Position numbers and translations under genes: made by a program. This document shows, one piece after another, positions 33,332 through 47,204 of a stretch of 64,000 bases of DNA. Every line of letters begins with the position of its first letter. Position 1 is the first letter of the stretch. This DNA is from Acidobacteriota bacterium (GTDB lineage Bacteria > Acidobacteriota > Terriglobia > Bryobacterales > Bryobacteraceae), in assembly GCA_016185425.1 (NCBI GenBank), contig JACPNQ010000015.1:124001-188000 (forward strand), read 5' to 3'. The notes beneath the pieces were generated by a model. That model made no database searches, was not told the DNA's origin, and saw only the letters and a list, made by a program, of their open reading frames with translations.

Positions 33332-34520
33332 ATACTCGTTCCTGTTATCGCTCTTATTCGTGGCCGCCTGCGGCAAGCAGGCCGCCAAGACCGCCGAAGC
33401 CAAGTCCGCCGTCAATACAGCGCCCGAAGTCATCGCTGTAAAGACGGCCGTTGCCGTCGAACGCACAGCCGAACGCTCCATCGCAGTCACCGGCACCCTT
33501 CTGCCCGACGAGACCGTCACTGTCTCGGCGGAAGTCGTCGGCCGTATCGCCAACATTCGCGCCGACTTCGGCCAGGCCGTTCGCAAAGGCGACATCCTCA
33601 TCGAGCTCGACCGCACCGAGTACGACCTGCAGGTCGAGCGCTCCCGCGGCGCCCTCAACCAGGCTCTCGCGCGCCTCAGCTTGCCCGCCTATAGCGGCAA
33701 GATCGCTCCGCCCGACAGCACGCCCGGCGTCCGCACCGCCCTTGCCCAGCTCGAAGACGCGAAGTTCAAATACGAGTCCGCCGCCAAGCTCGTCAAGTCC
33801 GGTGACATCGCCGCCGACCGCTTCAACGAGCTCGAAAAGGCTTACAACGCCCGCCAGGCCGCCGTCGACGCCTCCCGCGATGAGCTCCGTACCCAATGGA
33901 TGAGCGTCACCGCCATGGAAGCCGACCTCAAGATCGCCGAAAAGCGCCGCAACGATACCATCATCCGCGCTCCCTTCGACGGCGTCGTCGGCGAGAAGCT
34001 CATCTCCGCCGGCCAGTTCGTCAAGGACAACATCGGCATCATCCGCCTCGTCAAGGTCCACCCCATGCGCCTGCGCCTCGAGGTCCCGGAAGCCGCAACC
34101 AACGCGGTCAGGATCGGCACGCAGCTCAGCTTCACCACCGATGCCGCTCTCGGCGTCGAGTTTCAAGCCATTGTCCGCGAGTTGAACCCCTCGCTCGACG
34201 CACGCAACCGCACACTGACCGCCGAAGGCCGCCTCTCCAAGCCCGACGTGCGCCTCCGCCCCGGCATGTTCGTCCAGGTCAAGCTCGTCACGGAGAAAGG
34301 CGCCAAAGCCGTCATGGTCCCGCGCAACGCCCTCTACTCCATCGCCGGCCTCACCAAGATCTTCAAGATCGAAAACGGCGCCGCCCGCCTCATCACCTTC
34401 ACCCCCGGCCCCGATGTCGATGGCCTGGTCGAAGTCCCCGCCGGCCTCATCCAGAGCGGCGACCGCGTCGCCACCAGTGAGCTCGGTGCCCTCACCAACG
34501 GCGCCAAGGTGAGGCAGTAG
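33315..34520 (+). CDS. RND efflux periplasmic adaptor (membrane fusion protein), lipoprotein
   Basis: A 401-residue adaptor. The signal ends in LLFVAACGKQ with Cys19 as lipidation site. The order is beta-barrel and lipoyl strands (VTVSAEVVGRIANIRADFG), a coiled-coil hairpin (~100-200, FKYESAAKLVKSGDIAADRF), the returning lipoyl half (DTIIRAPFDGVVGEKLISAG) and the C-terminal membrane-proximal strands. It would connect the RND pump to an outer-membrane channel. It overlaps tetR by 17 bases and lies 3 bases before the RND fusion gene. Confidence 0.95.
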   Translation: MNPLLKYSFLLSLLFVAACGKQAAKTAEAKSAVNTAPEVIAVKTAVAVERTAERSIAVTGTLLPDETVTVSAEVVGRIANIRADFGQAVRKGDILIELDRTEYDLQVERSRGALNQALARLSLPAYSGKIAPPDSTPGVRTALAQLEDAKFKYESAAKLVKSGDIAADRFNELEKAYNARQAAVDASRDELRTQWMSVTAMEADLKIAEKRRNDTIIRAPFDGVVGEKLISAGQFVKDNIGIIRLVKVHPMRLRLEVPEAATNAVRIGTQLSFTTDAALGVEFQAIVRELNPSLDARNRTLTAEGRLSKPDVRLRPGMFVQVKLVTEKGAKAVMVPRNALYSIAGLTKIFKIENGAARLITFTPGPDVDGLVEVPAGLIQSGDRVATSELGALTNGAKVRQ

Positions 34521-34523
34521 GCC

Positions 34524-39266
<4,743 letters not shown>

Positions 39267-39296
39267 AGTGGACGGCGGTTGTTGAGGTGGTGCCAC

Positions 39297-39326
39297 TCGA
39301 AGACAGCACGGCAAGCCTGTCTTCGA
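39297..39326 (+). terminator. Stem-loop after the efflux operon
   Basis: A perfect 10-bp stem, TCGAAGACAG and CTGTCTTCGA, encloses a 10-base loop. It starts 31 bases after the stop of the RND/TolC gene. No T-tract follows, so it is either a Rho-independent terminator of poor type or an RNA 3'-end structure. Confidence 0.4.
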
Positions 39327-39390
39327 CACCGCACGCATCCGGACGCGCGAGTCTTCGCCGAAGGCCTGCCGGTGGCCACAATCTGGCAAC

Positions 39391-39399
39391 TGTGGATTT
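39391..39399. other. DnaA-box-like nonamer before dnaB
   Basis: TGTGGATTT matches the reverse complement of the DnaA box (TGTGGATAA) at seven of nine bases. It is the only such match I see in this 195-bp gap, which also lies at the point where strand composition changes. Weak alone. Confidence 0.2.
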
Positions 39400-39451
39400 C
39401 CTCTGAATAACGACAACTTGCGCCCGGCTCTCCGGGTCAGCACACTTGGAT

Positions 39452-39455
39452 AGGA
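39452..39455 (+). promoter_or_regulatory. Ribosome-binding site of dnaB
   Basis: AGGA lies six bases before ATG 39462, within AGGAAAGCTT. It fixes the dnaB start. Confidence 0.6.
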
Positions 39456-39461
39456 AAGCTT

Positions 39462-40829
39462 ATGGCAACGCAGAACGACCTCGTCATGCAGAAGGGTTTG
39501 CCGGCCAACGTCGAGGCCGAGCGGTACGTGCTGGGAGCCATCCTGCTGGACCCGTCGGCATTCTTGAATGTCGGCAGCGCGATCCAGCCGGCCGACTTCT
39601 CCATCCAGGCAAATCAACTGATCTTCACCCGCATGACGCAGCTCTTTGAGCGTGGTGACAAGATCGACCGCGTCACTTTGGCCAACGAGCTCATGCGCTT
39701 CAACGAGCTCGAGAACGTCGGCGGCATCTCGTACCTGGTCTCGCTCGATGATGGCTTGCCGCAGCTCTACAACCTCGAGAGCTACATCAAGATCGTCAAG
39801 GACAAGGCGGTACTGCGGCACATCATCTTCACCTCGCAGAGTCTCATCGACCGCTGCGTCAACGGCTCCGACGATCCGCATGAGATTCTCGCGAGCGCGG
39901 AGGAGCAGTTGATGGGCCTGGGCGAAAGCCAGGTCAAGGACTCGCTCCAAACGCCTCGCGAAGTCATCGAGAAATTCGAAGGCGGACTCAACGCCTTCCT
40001 CGATCCTACCCGCCGCATCCGCGGCACCTCTACCGGCTACACCAAGCTCGACGAAATGACCGGCGGCTTCCGGCCGGGAGAGCTGATCATTCTCGCGGCC
40101 CGCCCCGCTATGGGAAAGACGGCGCTCGCGTTGAATCTCGGCCAGTATGTGGCAATGAACCCCGCGGCGCCGAAAGCCGTCGCGGTCTTCTCGCTCGAAA
40201 TGTCGAATGAGTCCCTGCTGACTCGTATGATCTGCGCGCAGGCTCGCGTCTCTCAAACCAAGTTCCGGGAAGGGTACCTGAACGCCGACGAGCGCCGGCT
40301 GCTGCAAAAGGCGACCATTGATCTCGCGCGAGCGCCGATCTTCATCGACGACTCGTCAAATATCACGCTCATGGACATCCACGCCAAGCTGCGGCGCCTC
40401 GCCAAAGAACATGAGCTGGGGCTGGTGATCGTCGACTACCTGCAACTGATGTCGACACCCGGACGCAGCGAGAACCGTACGCAGGAAGTGAGCCAACTGT
40501 CGCGCGGCTTGAAGCTCCTCTCGAAGGAGCTGAAGTGCCCGTTCTTCGTGCTCAGTCAATTGAGCCGCGCCCCGGAAACACGGCCCGGCGACCACCGGCC
40601 GCAGTTGAGCGACCTCCGTGAATCGGGCTCCATTGAGCAGGACGCCGACATGGTGATGTTCGTCTTCCGCGAGGAGTACTACAAGCGCTTCGACGCTAAC
40701 CTGCACGGCAAGGCCGAGCTGATTCTCGCCAAGCAGCGCAACGGCCCTACCGGGACCGTGAAGCTGGCCTTTTTGCACGAGTTTACGAAGTTCGAGAATC
40801 TGCTCGAGGAAATGCCTCCGGAAAGCTAA
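39462..40829 (+). CDS. dnaB: Replicative DNA helicase DnaB
   Basis: A 455-residue hexameric helicase that unwinds DNA at the replication fork. The N-terminal helical domain (~10-110) begins LPANVEAERYVLGAILLDP. The RecA-like core has Walker A ARPAMGKTALALNLG (Lys219), the H1a/H2 motifs FSLEMSNESLLTRM, Walker B LGLVIVDYLQLM, and the arginine-rich DLRESGSIEQDADMVMFV. Length is normal and no intein is present. It stands alone between the efflux operon and a PadR gene. Base composition is nearly strand-neutral here, unlike both flanks. Confidence 0.97.
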   Translation: MATQNDLVMQKGLPANVEAERYVLGAILLDPSAFLNVGSAIQPADFSIQANQLIFTRMTQLFERGDKIDRVTLANELMRFNELENVGGISYLVSLDDGLPQLYNLESYIKIVKDKAVLRHIIFTSQSLIDRCVNGSDDPHEILASAEEQLMGLGESQVKDSLQTPREVIEKFEGGLNAFLDPTRRIRGTSTGYTKLDEMTGGFRPGELIILAARPAMGKTALALNLGQYVAMNPAAPKAVAVFSLEMSNESLLTRMICAQARVSQTKFREGYLNADERRLLQKATIDLARAPIFIDDSSNITLMDIHAKLRRLAKEHELGLVIVDYLQLMSTPGRSENRTQEVSQLSRGLKLLSKELKCPFFVLSQLSRAPETRPGDHRPQLSDLRESGSIEQDADMVMFVFREEYYKRFDANLHGKAELILAKQRNGPTGTVKLAFLHEFTKFENLLEEMPPES

Positions 40830-40841
40830 CGATTTGTTGCC

Positions 40842-40880
40842 TTGACACTCTACATATAAAGATGTTCCATGTATGTAGAG
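40842..40880 (+). promoter_or_regulatory. PadR-type operator overlapping a TTGACA element
   Basis: TTGACA (40842-40847) is immediately followed by a perfect 9-bp inverted repeat, CTCTACATA (40848-40856) and TATGTAGAG (40872-40880), 15 bases apart. Between the arms another ATGT half-site occurs. The repeat ends 13 bases before the PadR ATG. ACAT/ATGT half-sites are typical of PadR operators, so autoregulation is likely. The -10 position is unclear. Confidence 0.6.
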
Positions 40881-40893
40881 AGGCTTGGCATCG

Positions 40894-41220
40894 ATGGCAA
40901 AGAAATCCGACCTGTTGCAGGGCACTTTGGACCTGCTGGTATTGAAGACGCTGGCGCAAGGACAGATGCACGGCTACGCGATCGCGCAGCGGATTCTGCT
41001 CACCTCGCGCCAGGTGCTCGAAGTACAACAAGGCTCGCTCTACCCCGCGCTGCATAGGCTGGAGCGGAAACGGCTGGTGACGAGCGAATGGCGCGAAGGC
41101 GACAGCGGCCGCATGGCCAAGGTCTACTCGCTGACAAAGGCCGGCGCAAGACAGCTCAAAGAAGAGCTCGACGAGTGGTCGCGGTACACGAACGCGATCC
41201 AGTGGGTCCTGGAGGCCTAG
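40894..41220 (+). CDS. PadR family transcriptional regulator
   Basis: A 108-residue winged-helix regulator: LLQGTLDLLVLKTLAQGQMH, HGYAIAQRI, VLEVQQGSLYPALHRLERK, then the wing and GRMAKVYSLTKAGARQL. The ATG at 40894 is chosen over an upstream TTG because KKSDLLQGTL is the family start. It is followed after four bases by an ADOP permease; PadR/ADOP pairs are a hallmark of Acidobacteria. The strong inverted repeat upstream suggests it represses its own operon. The inducing signal is unknown. Confidence 0.95.
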   Translation: MAKKSDLLQGTLDLLVLKTLAQGQMHGYAIAQRILLTSRQVLEVQQGSLYPALHRLERKRLVTSEWREGDSGRMAKVYSLTKAGARQLKEELDEWSRYTNAIQWVLEA

Positions 41221-41224
41221 AGCG

Positions 41225-43900
41225 ATGCGATGGCCATGGAAGAGAGAGGAGACCGAGCTCGACATGGAGCTCGGCTATCACGTGGAGACGCTGGCGGACG
41301 CGTTCGAGAAGCAGGGCATGAGCCGGACAGAGGCCATGCGCAAGGCGAGGAAGGAGTTTGGCGGAGTGGACACCATCAAGGACCAATGCAGAGACGAGAG
41401 CCGGTGGAACTGGCTGGCGCAGGCTGGACAGGATGTGCGCTTCGGCTGGCGAATGATGCGCAAGACGCCGTCGATCACGCTCGCGGCCATAGCGACGCTG
41501 GCGCTCGGAATTGGCGCTACGACGGCCATCCTCGCGCTCGCCGACGCGGTGCTGTGGCGAACGCTCCCGCTACCCGCGCCGGAGCAATTGACCGAGTTGT
41601 TCTGGACGGCAAAGGGCCGCGCGGATGGACTGGTTCGCGGATCGTCGGGAAGCAATTTCCCGGACAACGGGGTCCAGGTCGCCGACTACTTCAGCTTCCA
41701 GGGCTACCGGAACATGCGAGAGCGAGCGGCTGGTAAAGCCCAGCTCGCCGCGCACATGGGCGACACACAGGTCAGTGCCAGCTTCGCCGGCCAGGTTTCA
41801 GTTTCGAAGCTGCGGCCCGTATCCGGCAACTTCTTTCAGACACTACAGGTGCAGCCATTTGCCGGGCGGCTGTTTACCGGCAGGGATGACGACGCCGGCG
41901 CGCCGTTCGTGATCGTAACCACACACCGGTTCTGGGAGAACCAGTTGGGCGCCGATCCGGCCGCGGTTGGCAAGTCGATCCTGATGAACAACCGGGCCTA
42001 CACGATCGCGGGAGTTCTTGCCCGCGGCTTCACGGGGATTGTACCGGGCGATGCCACGGACCTCTACGTCACGATTTGGCAGAGTCCGGAGATGCTAATC
42101 GCGGATAGCTTCTACCGGAAAGCGGTAAACAATCCCCTCAACTGGGTGATTCAGCTAATGGCCCGGCGTAACGCCGGAGTCAGTCAGACCGAGCTCGATG
42201 CGATGCTGACACCGGCCTTCGCGGCCAGTTGGGCGGCCCCGCCGAAATCGCCCGAGCAGACACCGCGCTTGCGGCTCCAGGATGCGAGCCATGGGTTGGG
42301 CGCACTGCGGCGGCGGTTCGGCGATCCGGTTTGGACGCTGCTCGGCCTCGTCACGCTGGTGCTCCTGATCTCTTGCGCCAACATCGCCAACCTGTTGCTG
42401 GCCCGGGCTGTGGAGCGGGAGAAGGAAGCGGCGCTGCGAGTCTCGCTGGGCTGCGGCAATGGGCGCCTGATGCGGCAGTTCTTCACGGAGAGCTTGCTGC
42501 TCGCAATGATCGGCGGAGTGATGGGCGTTGGAGTAGCGGCCCTGTTGGGACGGCTGATGTCGACGCTGCTACCACGGGGAGCGGATGGCTTGACGCTGAC
42601 GGTCGAGTCCGATCCGCGAGCGCTGTTGGGAACGGCGGCGGTCGCCCTGCTGGCGGCCCTTCTGTTCGGGCTGTACCCGGCCTGGCGGACGGCGCGCGTG
42701 GATGCATCGCCGGCTTTGAAGGAAGGTTCGGGAAGCGCGGGCACGATGAGCCGCTCGCGGTGGGCTCCCGCAAAGCTTCTGGTGTTGTTCCAGGTGGCGC
42801 TCGGCGTACTGCTGGTGACGGCTGCGATTCTATACACCGGGCGGCTGAGCTATATGGTCGGCAAAGAGGCCGGCTTCGAGCGGGGCCACGCGCTGCTATT
42901 CGATATACGGCCCGGCGAGATCGGCTACCGCGACGAGCGGCTGCGGCAGTTTTACTTCACGCTGGAAGAGCGGCTGGCTTCCCTGGCCGGCGTCGAGTCG
43001 GTCGGCTTGGCTCGGACGAGGCCCATGAGAGGCGGCGGCTACTGGGACGACGTGACCAAGGTGGGCGAGACGAAAGGCGTGGGATCGGCGATTCACCACA
43101 TTAACCCGGCGTTTATAGGGGCGCTCGGCGTTCCGATTGTGGCGGGCCGGTCAATGACGGTGCAGGAAGCGAGATCGGGCGCAAAGGTCGCTGTCATCAG
43201 CGAGGACATGGCGCAGAAGTTTGGCGAGTCGCCACTCGGGCTTCACGTCAAGGTCAGCGGGGATGATTACGAGGTTATCGGTGTGGCGAGACAGGCGCGG
43301 TATTCCGACCTGGAGCGGCCGACGCCGGTTGCGTACCTGCCCTTCGACTACAAGAGGGATTCGGTGACCGTGCTGCTGCGGACTACGGTGCCGCCATTGA
43401 CTGCGTACGGCATGGTACGGAACGCGATGCGGGATCTGGACAGGGACTTGCCGCTAGTGGATGTGTTCACTATGGAGCAGCAGATCTCGAAGACTCTCCA
43501 AAGGGAGCGGTTGTTCGCATGGCTGTGCGGCAGCTTTGGCGTGCTGGCGCTGGTGCTCTGCGCAGTCGGATTATACGGACTGATGTCGCACACAACGGCG
43601 CGGCGGACGCCTGAGATCGGGATTCGGATGGCATTGGGCGCATCGCGAGGTGACGTTCTCTCGCAAGTGTTGTGGGAGGGTTTGCGGCTGGCTGTTGCCG
43701 GACTCGTGCTGGGTGTGCCGCTGGCGCTTTACGCGGCTGACTTCGCGGTGAAGCAGCGCGTACTGCCGGAAGGCCCGATGCCGTACTGGACGTTGGTAGC
43801 GGCGATATCGGCGCTGGCCGCGGCTGCGTTCATGGCGGTGCTGGCGCCGGCTATGCGAGCTTCCGCTGTGGATCCAATGCAGGCGTTAAGACAAGGATGA
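41225..43900 (+). CDS. ADOP-type MacB/FtsX-like permease with cytoplasmic prefix domain
   Basis: An 891-residue protein. The first ~75 residues form the helical ADOP prefix (ETELDMELGYHVETLADAFE, SRTEAMRKARKEFGGVDTIK). Then come helix 1 (TLAAIATLALGIGATTAILA), the MacB periplasmic core with RDDDAGAPFVIVTTHRFWEN, three FtsX helices (LGLVTLVLLISCANIANLLL), a second periplasmic core, and the final FtsX block (FGVLALVLCAVGLYGLMSH...). It has no ATPase partner. It is co-transcribed with the PadR gene before it and overlaps the convergent Uma2 gene by 50 bases. The family's biochemical role is unproven. Confidence 0.93.
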   Translation: MRWPWKREETELDMELGYHVETLADAFEKQGMSRTEAMRKARKEFGGVDTIKDQCRDESRWNWLAQAGQDVRFGWRMMRKTPSITLAAIATLALGIGATTAILALADAVLWRTLPLPAPEQLTELFWTAKGRADGLVRGSSGSNFPDNGVQVADYFSFQGYRNMRERAAGKAQLAAHMGDTQVSASFAGQVSVSKLRPVSGNFFQTLQVQPFAGRLFTGRDDDAGAPFVIVTTHRFWENQLGADPAAVGKSILMNNRAYTIAGVLARGFTGIVPGDATDLYVTIWQSPEMLIADSFYRKAVNNPLNWVIQLMARRNAGVSQTELDAMLTPAFAASWAAPPKSPEQTPRLRLQDASHGLGALRRRFGDPVWTLLGLVTLVLLISCANIANLLLARAVEREKEAALRVSLGCGNGRLMRQFFTESLLLAMIGGVMGVGVAALLGRLMSTLLPRGADGLTLTVESDPRALLGTAAVALLAALLFGLYPAWRTARVDASPALKEGSGSAGTMSRSRWAPAKLLVLFQVALGVLLVTAAILYTGRLSYMVGKEAGFERGHALLFDIRPGEIGYRDERLRQFYFTLEERLASLAGVESVGLARTRPMRGGGYWDDVTKVGETKGVGSAIHHINPAFIGALGVPIVAGRSMTVQEARSGAKVAVISEDMAQKFGESPLGLHVKVSGDDYEVIGVARQARYSDLERPTPVAYLPFDYKRDSVTVLLRTTVPPLTAYGMVRNAMRDLDRDLPLVDVFTMEQQISKTLQRERLFAWLCGSFGVLALVLCAVGLYGLMSHTTARRTPEIGIRMALGASRGDVLSQVLWEGLRLAVAGLVLGVPLALYAADFAVKQRVLPEGPMPYWTLVAAISALAAAAFMAVLAPAMRASAVDPMQALRQG

Positions 43901-44498
43901 TTGAGGCCGGCTGCGAAGGCGGCGCCGGGGGCAGTTCGATTCTGCGATAGATTCGCGCCAGAGACAGGGTTACGTCAATCGAATCGATCTTGCATGGGGA
44001 CTCCGGGCCCATCGCCTCCTGATAGAGCCATCCGATGTCTTCGCGATAAGTGAACCATTCGACGCGCATCTCGTCCTGCGATACAAGAATGTACTCACGT
44101 AGCGATGGGACGCGCCGATACTGCGCGAATTTGCCGACACGGTCCCATCGTTCGGTCGTATCGGAGAGAACTTCGACGATGACCGTTGGATTGAGGATCA
44201 TATCCCGATGGCCATCCGCATACTGCGGAGAGCCGCAAATCACCATGATGCCGGGATAAAGGTAGGCGCCTTCCGGAGTTACCTGCAGGCGCAGCGATGT
44301 CACACTGACATCGCACGGCCGGTCCATCAGCGCAGTCGAGAGATCGCGCGCAATCGCGGTGATTAGGAACGAATGGTTGGCTGTGCCGCCGGACATGGCG
44401 AACATTTGGCCATTTACGTATTCGTGCTGAATATCGGAGGCGCGCTCCAGTTCGAGATATGCGGCCGGAGTCAGAACCGGGGCGGGATTTGCCCCCAT
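43851..44498 (-). CDS. Uma2 family (PD-(D/E)xK-like) protein with altered catalytic Asp
   Basis: A 215-residue protein. It matches the Uma2 restriction-endonuclease-like family: YLELERASDIQHEYVNGQMF, ANHSFLITAIARDL, the YPxxxxxC segment, NPTVIVEVLSDTTERWDRVG, KFAQYRRVPSLREYILVSQ. The usual YPDV motif is YPGI here, so the first catalytic Asp is Gly83. Glu109 is present. Nuclease activity is therefore doubtful. The C-terminal ~40 residues are Pro-rich and overlap the 3' end of the convergent ADOP gene. Uma2 genes are frequent in Acidobacteria and Cyanobacteria, with unknown role. Confidence 0.85.
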   Translation of the reverse strand: MGANPAPVLTPAAYLELERASDIQHEYVNGQMFAMSGGTANHSFLITAIARDLSTALMDRPCDVSVTSLRLQVTPEGAYLYPGIMVICGSPQYADGHRDMILNPTVIVEVLSDTTERWDRVGKFAQYRRVPSLREYILVSQDEMRVEWFTYREDIGWLYQEAMGPESPCKIDSIDVTLSLARIYRRIELPPAPPSQPASIILVLTPALDPQRKLA

Positions 44499-44516
44499 AA
44501 CGTTATCGTATCAACC

Positions 44517-47204
44517 CTACTCGTTGCGGAGAGCAGTGGCGGGGTCGGTGCGCGTCGCCGAGATGATCGGAGGTACTGCGGCGAGAAGCGCCGCGCTGAA
44601 GAGAGTCAGCATCGGCGCGGCGAGCAGTCCAAGGTCGGTTCCCTTTACTTCGAAGAGGAGGGATTCGATGAATCGCTCGCTGGCGAGACCGGCGCCGAGG
44701 CCGATGGCCGAACCGAGGATCAACATGAGGAACACGTCCGACGATATATGGCGGGCAACCTGTGCCGGCTGCGCGCCGAGCGCCATGCGGATGCCGATTT
44801 CGCGGCGGCGCTGCAGTACCGAATAGTTGAGAACACCATACAGCCCAACAGCCGCGAGCACCAGCGCAACCAGCGCGAAGAAGAGAGACAGAGTCGCAAG
44901 AAGACGTTCACGGATCGTCTGGTTGCGGACCAGCTCGGCTTGCGTCCGGACGTTCGATACGCGGAACTCGGGGTTCACTTCCTGCACGAGACGGCGCAGA
45001 GCGGGACCCATTGCCGTAGGATCCGGAGACGCAGTGCGAACCATGAGGGCGCCGTAGGAATCCTCGCCGAACGGCACATAAACGGTCGGGCGGATCTTCT
45101 CGCGCATATTGCGGTAACGGGCATCGCGCACGTAGCCGATGATGGCAGTTCGGACGGGGACATTGCTCCTGCCGCCTCTCTCGAATGACTTTCCGACCGG
45201 GTTTTCGCCGTTGAAGTACTTGCGGGCGAAGGCTTCGTTCACGATGGCCACGCCGGGATGGGGAACCTTTTCCTCATCGACGATGGAGGCCTTGTCGGTA
45301 GGAGTGAAGTCGCGTCCGTCAATGCGGGGGATGTCCATCGTATCGAGCCACCCTGGAGAGACACTTAGGAAATAGCAGGAGATGTCATCAACCCTGTTTC
45401 CATTGATGCGCACACTGCTCGACCAGGCGCTGCCTGACATGAGGCCCCAACCCGAGAGAGCGGCGGATTGGACGCCAGGAGCGGCGCGGACGCGGTCGAT
45501 GATCTCAGCCCAGGTGTTGAGTGGCCGCTTGGCCGTTTTCTCCGGACCGGAAACGCCGGTTTCGAGAAGGAGCATGCGATCGACGGCGAAGCCGGTGGGC
45601 TGATTGGACAGGCGGGTGAAGCTCGCGACGAAGAGGCCGGCGACGAAATGGACGAGAAAGCAGAAGGCGACCTGCGCGGCGATGAGGCTGTTCATCAGGC
45701 GGCGCCGCGCGTGAGGGTCCTCACCGCCCTTGAGAGCAGTGGCGGGCTTCACGCCGGAAGCGCGAATGGCCGGAGCGAGACCGAACAATACGGTGACTGC
45801 GAAGGCGAGCACGGCGGAGAAGGCGAGGACGCGCCAATCGGCCGGCATGTTGAGGCGAACCGGGTTATCGGGCGGGTTGATCATCCCGACCACAAAGGGT
45901 GCGGACCACCAGGCGAAGAGGGCTCCGAGGGCCGTCGCGGAGACGGCGAGCAGCAGGCATTCGAGGAGCATTAGCTGCAGCAGGCGGCCGCGGCCGGCGC
46001 CGATGGACACGCGGAGCGCCATTTCGCGTTCCCGGGAGGCAGCCTGCGCGGTGAGGAGGTTGGCTACGTTGGCGCAAGCGATGAGCAGGACGAGGAGCAC
46101 GACAGCGGCCAGGATGAGCAGAGGACGGCGATAGCTTTTCTGCGTGCCGGAAGCGCCGGAAGCGGCGGAGCTGAGGAGTAGGGTGGAGTTGACGTAGCGG
46201 TCGGTCTGCGCCTTTGAGACATCGTTACCCCACAGCTTGATGCGCTCCAGGCGGTGCGCCTTGAACGAGGCTTGCAGGGGCTGTTGGATCTGCTCCATCG
46301 GCACGCCTGGGCGGGAGCGGGCCCAAATACGCATCCAGCTCCAGTTGGGGTTATTGATGGCTTCCGCGTTCTGCATGGCAGGGATGAAACAGTCCGTCAT
46401 GGTTCCCGTTTCGGTGCCTGTGTAGCCTTCGGGAGCGACACCGACGATCTCGTAGATGACTGTGCCGGAGCGGAATGTTTGGCCAATAGCGGTCGCACTG
46501 CGGCCGAAGCGGCGTGTCCAATAGTCGTAGGAGATAACTGCTACGGGGTGCGCGCCGGGCTTCTGATCGTCGGCGCCGGTAAATAGGCGGCCCGCCGCGG
46601 GGTGGAGACCGAAGACCGAGAAGTGGTTGCCGGAAACGTATTGGTGGTAGGCCTTCTCCATCTCGTTGTCGGTGGAATAGGTCAGGTCTCCGTTGCTCGT
46701 GTAACTGATGACCATGAGATCCGCCTTGTCCTTGACGGCGTCACGGAGTTCGCGGAATTGGGGATAGGAAAAGCTGTCGGCTTCGTCGCCCTTGCCGGTA
46801 ACTTCGTCGAAAACGGTGAAGTTCACGACGTAGAGAGAGGCCGGGTCGGCGACGGGCATGGGGCGGAGGAGAACGGCATCAATGAGGCGGAAGGCGGCGG
46901 TGACAGCGCCGATCGCGAGGGCGAGCGAGATGACGGCGGCGAGCGTGGCGGTGGGCCGGCGTTTGAGCTGGCGAATGCCGAAGACGGTGTCGGATTTCAG
47001 CGAGTCGAGCCAAACGGCGAGCTTGATATCAGTAGAAGCTTCCCGGTATTGGAGCGCCCGGCCAAGCGCGCGTTCCGCTTCGTCGCGGGAGCGGCCTGCG
47101 TCAACAGCGCGCTCAATGTGATCTTCGAACTCCTCATCGATTTCGCGCTGCAGTTTTTGTTTGCGGAAGAGGTTTTGGATTCGTGTTCTTAGTGACATTT
47201 TCAT
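44517..47204 (-). CDS. ADOP-type MacB/FtsX-like permease with cytoplasmic prefix domain
   Basis: An 895-residue member of the same family as the proteins at 41225 and 8839. The prefix (~1-75) reads KLQREIDEEFEDHIERAVDA and RDEAERALGRALQYREASTD. Helix 1 is ATLAAVISLALAIGAVTAAF; periplasmic cores and two FtsX blocks follow (LLILAAVVLLVLLIACANVA; FALVALVLAAVGLYGVLNYS). ATG 47204 overlaps the stop of the upstream PadR gene (ATGA). The second ATG, 47198, is an alternative. It ends at the 3' side near the Uma2 start. Confidence 0.93.
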   Translation of the reverse strand: MKMSLRTRIQNLFRKQKLQREIDEEFEDHIERAVDAGRSRDEAERALGRALQYREASTDIKLAVWLDSLKSDTVFGIRQLKRRPTATLAAVISLALAIGAVTAAFRLIDAVLLRPMPVADPASLYVVNFTVFDEVTGKGDEADSFSYPQFRELRDAVKDKADLMVISYTSNGDLTYSTDNEMEKAYHQYVSGNHFSVFGLHPAAGRLFTGADDQKPGAHPVAVISYDYWTRRFGRSATAIGQTFRSGTVIYEIVGVAPEGYTGTETGTMTDCFIPAMQNAEAINNPNWSWMRIWARSRPGVPMEQIQQPLQASFKAHRLERIKLWGNDVSKAQTDRYVNSTLLLSSAASGASGTQKSYRRPLLILAAVVLLVLLIACANVANLLTAQAASREREMALRVSIGAGRGRLLQLMLLECLLLAVSATALGALFAWWSAPFVVGMINPPDNPVRLNMPADWRVLAFSAVLAFAVTVLFGLAPAIRASGVKPATALKGGEDPHARRRLMNSLIAAQVAFCFLVHFVAGLFVASFTRLSNQPTGFAVDRMLLLETGVSGPEKTAKRPLNTWAEIIDRVRAAPGVQSAALSGWGLMSGSAWSSSVRINGNRVDDISCYFLSVSPGWLDTMDIPRIDGRDFTPTDKASIVDEEKVPHPGVAIVNEAFARKYFNGENPVGKSFERGGRSNVPVRTAIIGYVRDARYRNMREKIRPTVYVPFGEDSYGALMVRTASPDPTAMGPALRRLVQEVNPEFRVSNVRTQAELVRNQTIRERLLATLSLFFALVALVLAAVGLYGVLNYSVLQRRREIGIRMALGAQPAQVARHISSDVFLMLILGSAIGLGAGLASERFIESLLFEVKGTDLGLLAAPMLTLFSAALLAAVPPIISATRTDPATALRNE

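Noticed and set aside
40855..40860. TATAAA as the -10 box for the PadR gene at 40894.
   Set aside because: Only seven bases from the TTGACA element, so the two cannot serve as one promoter.
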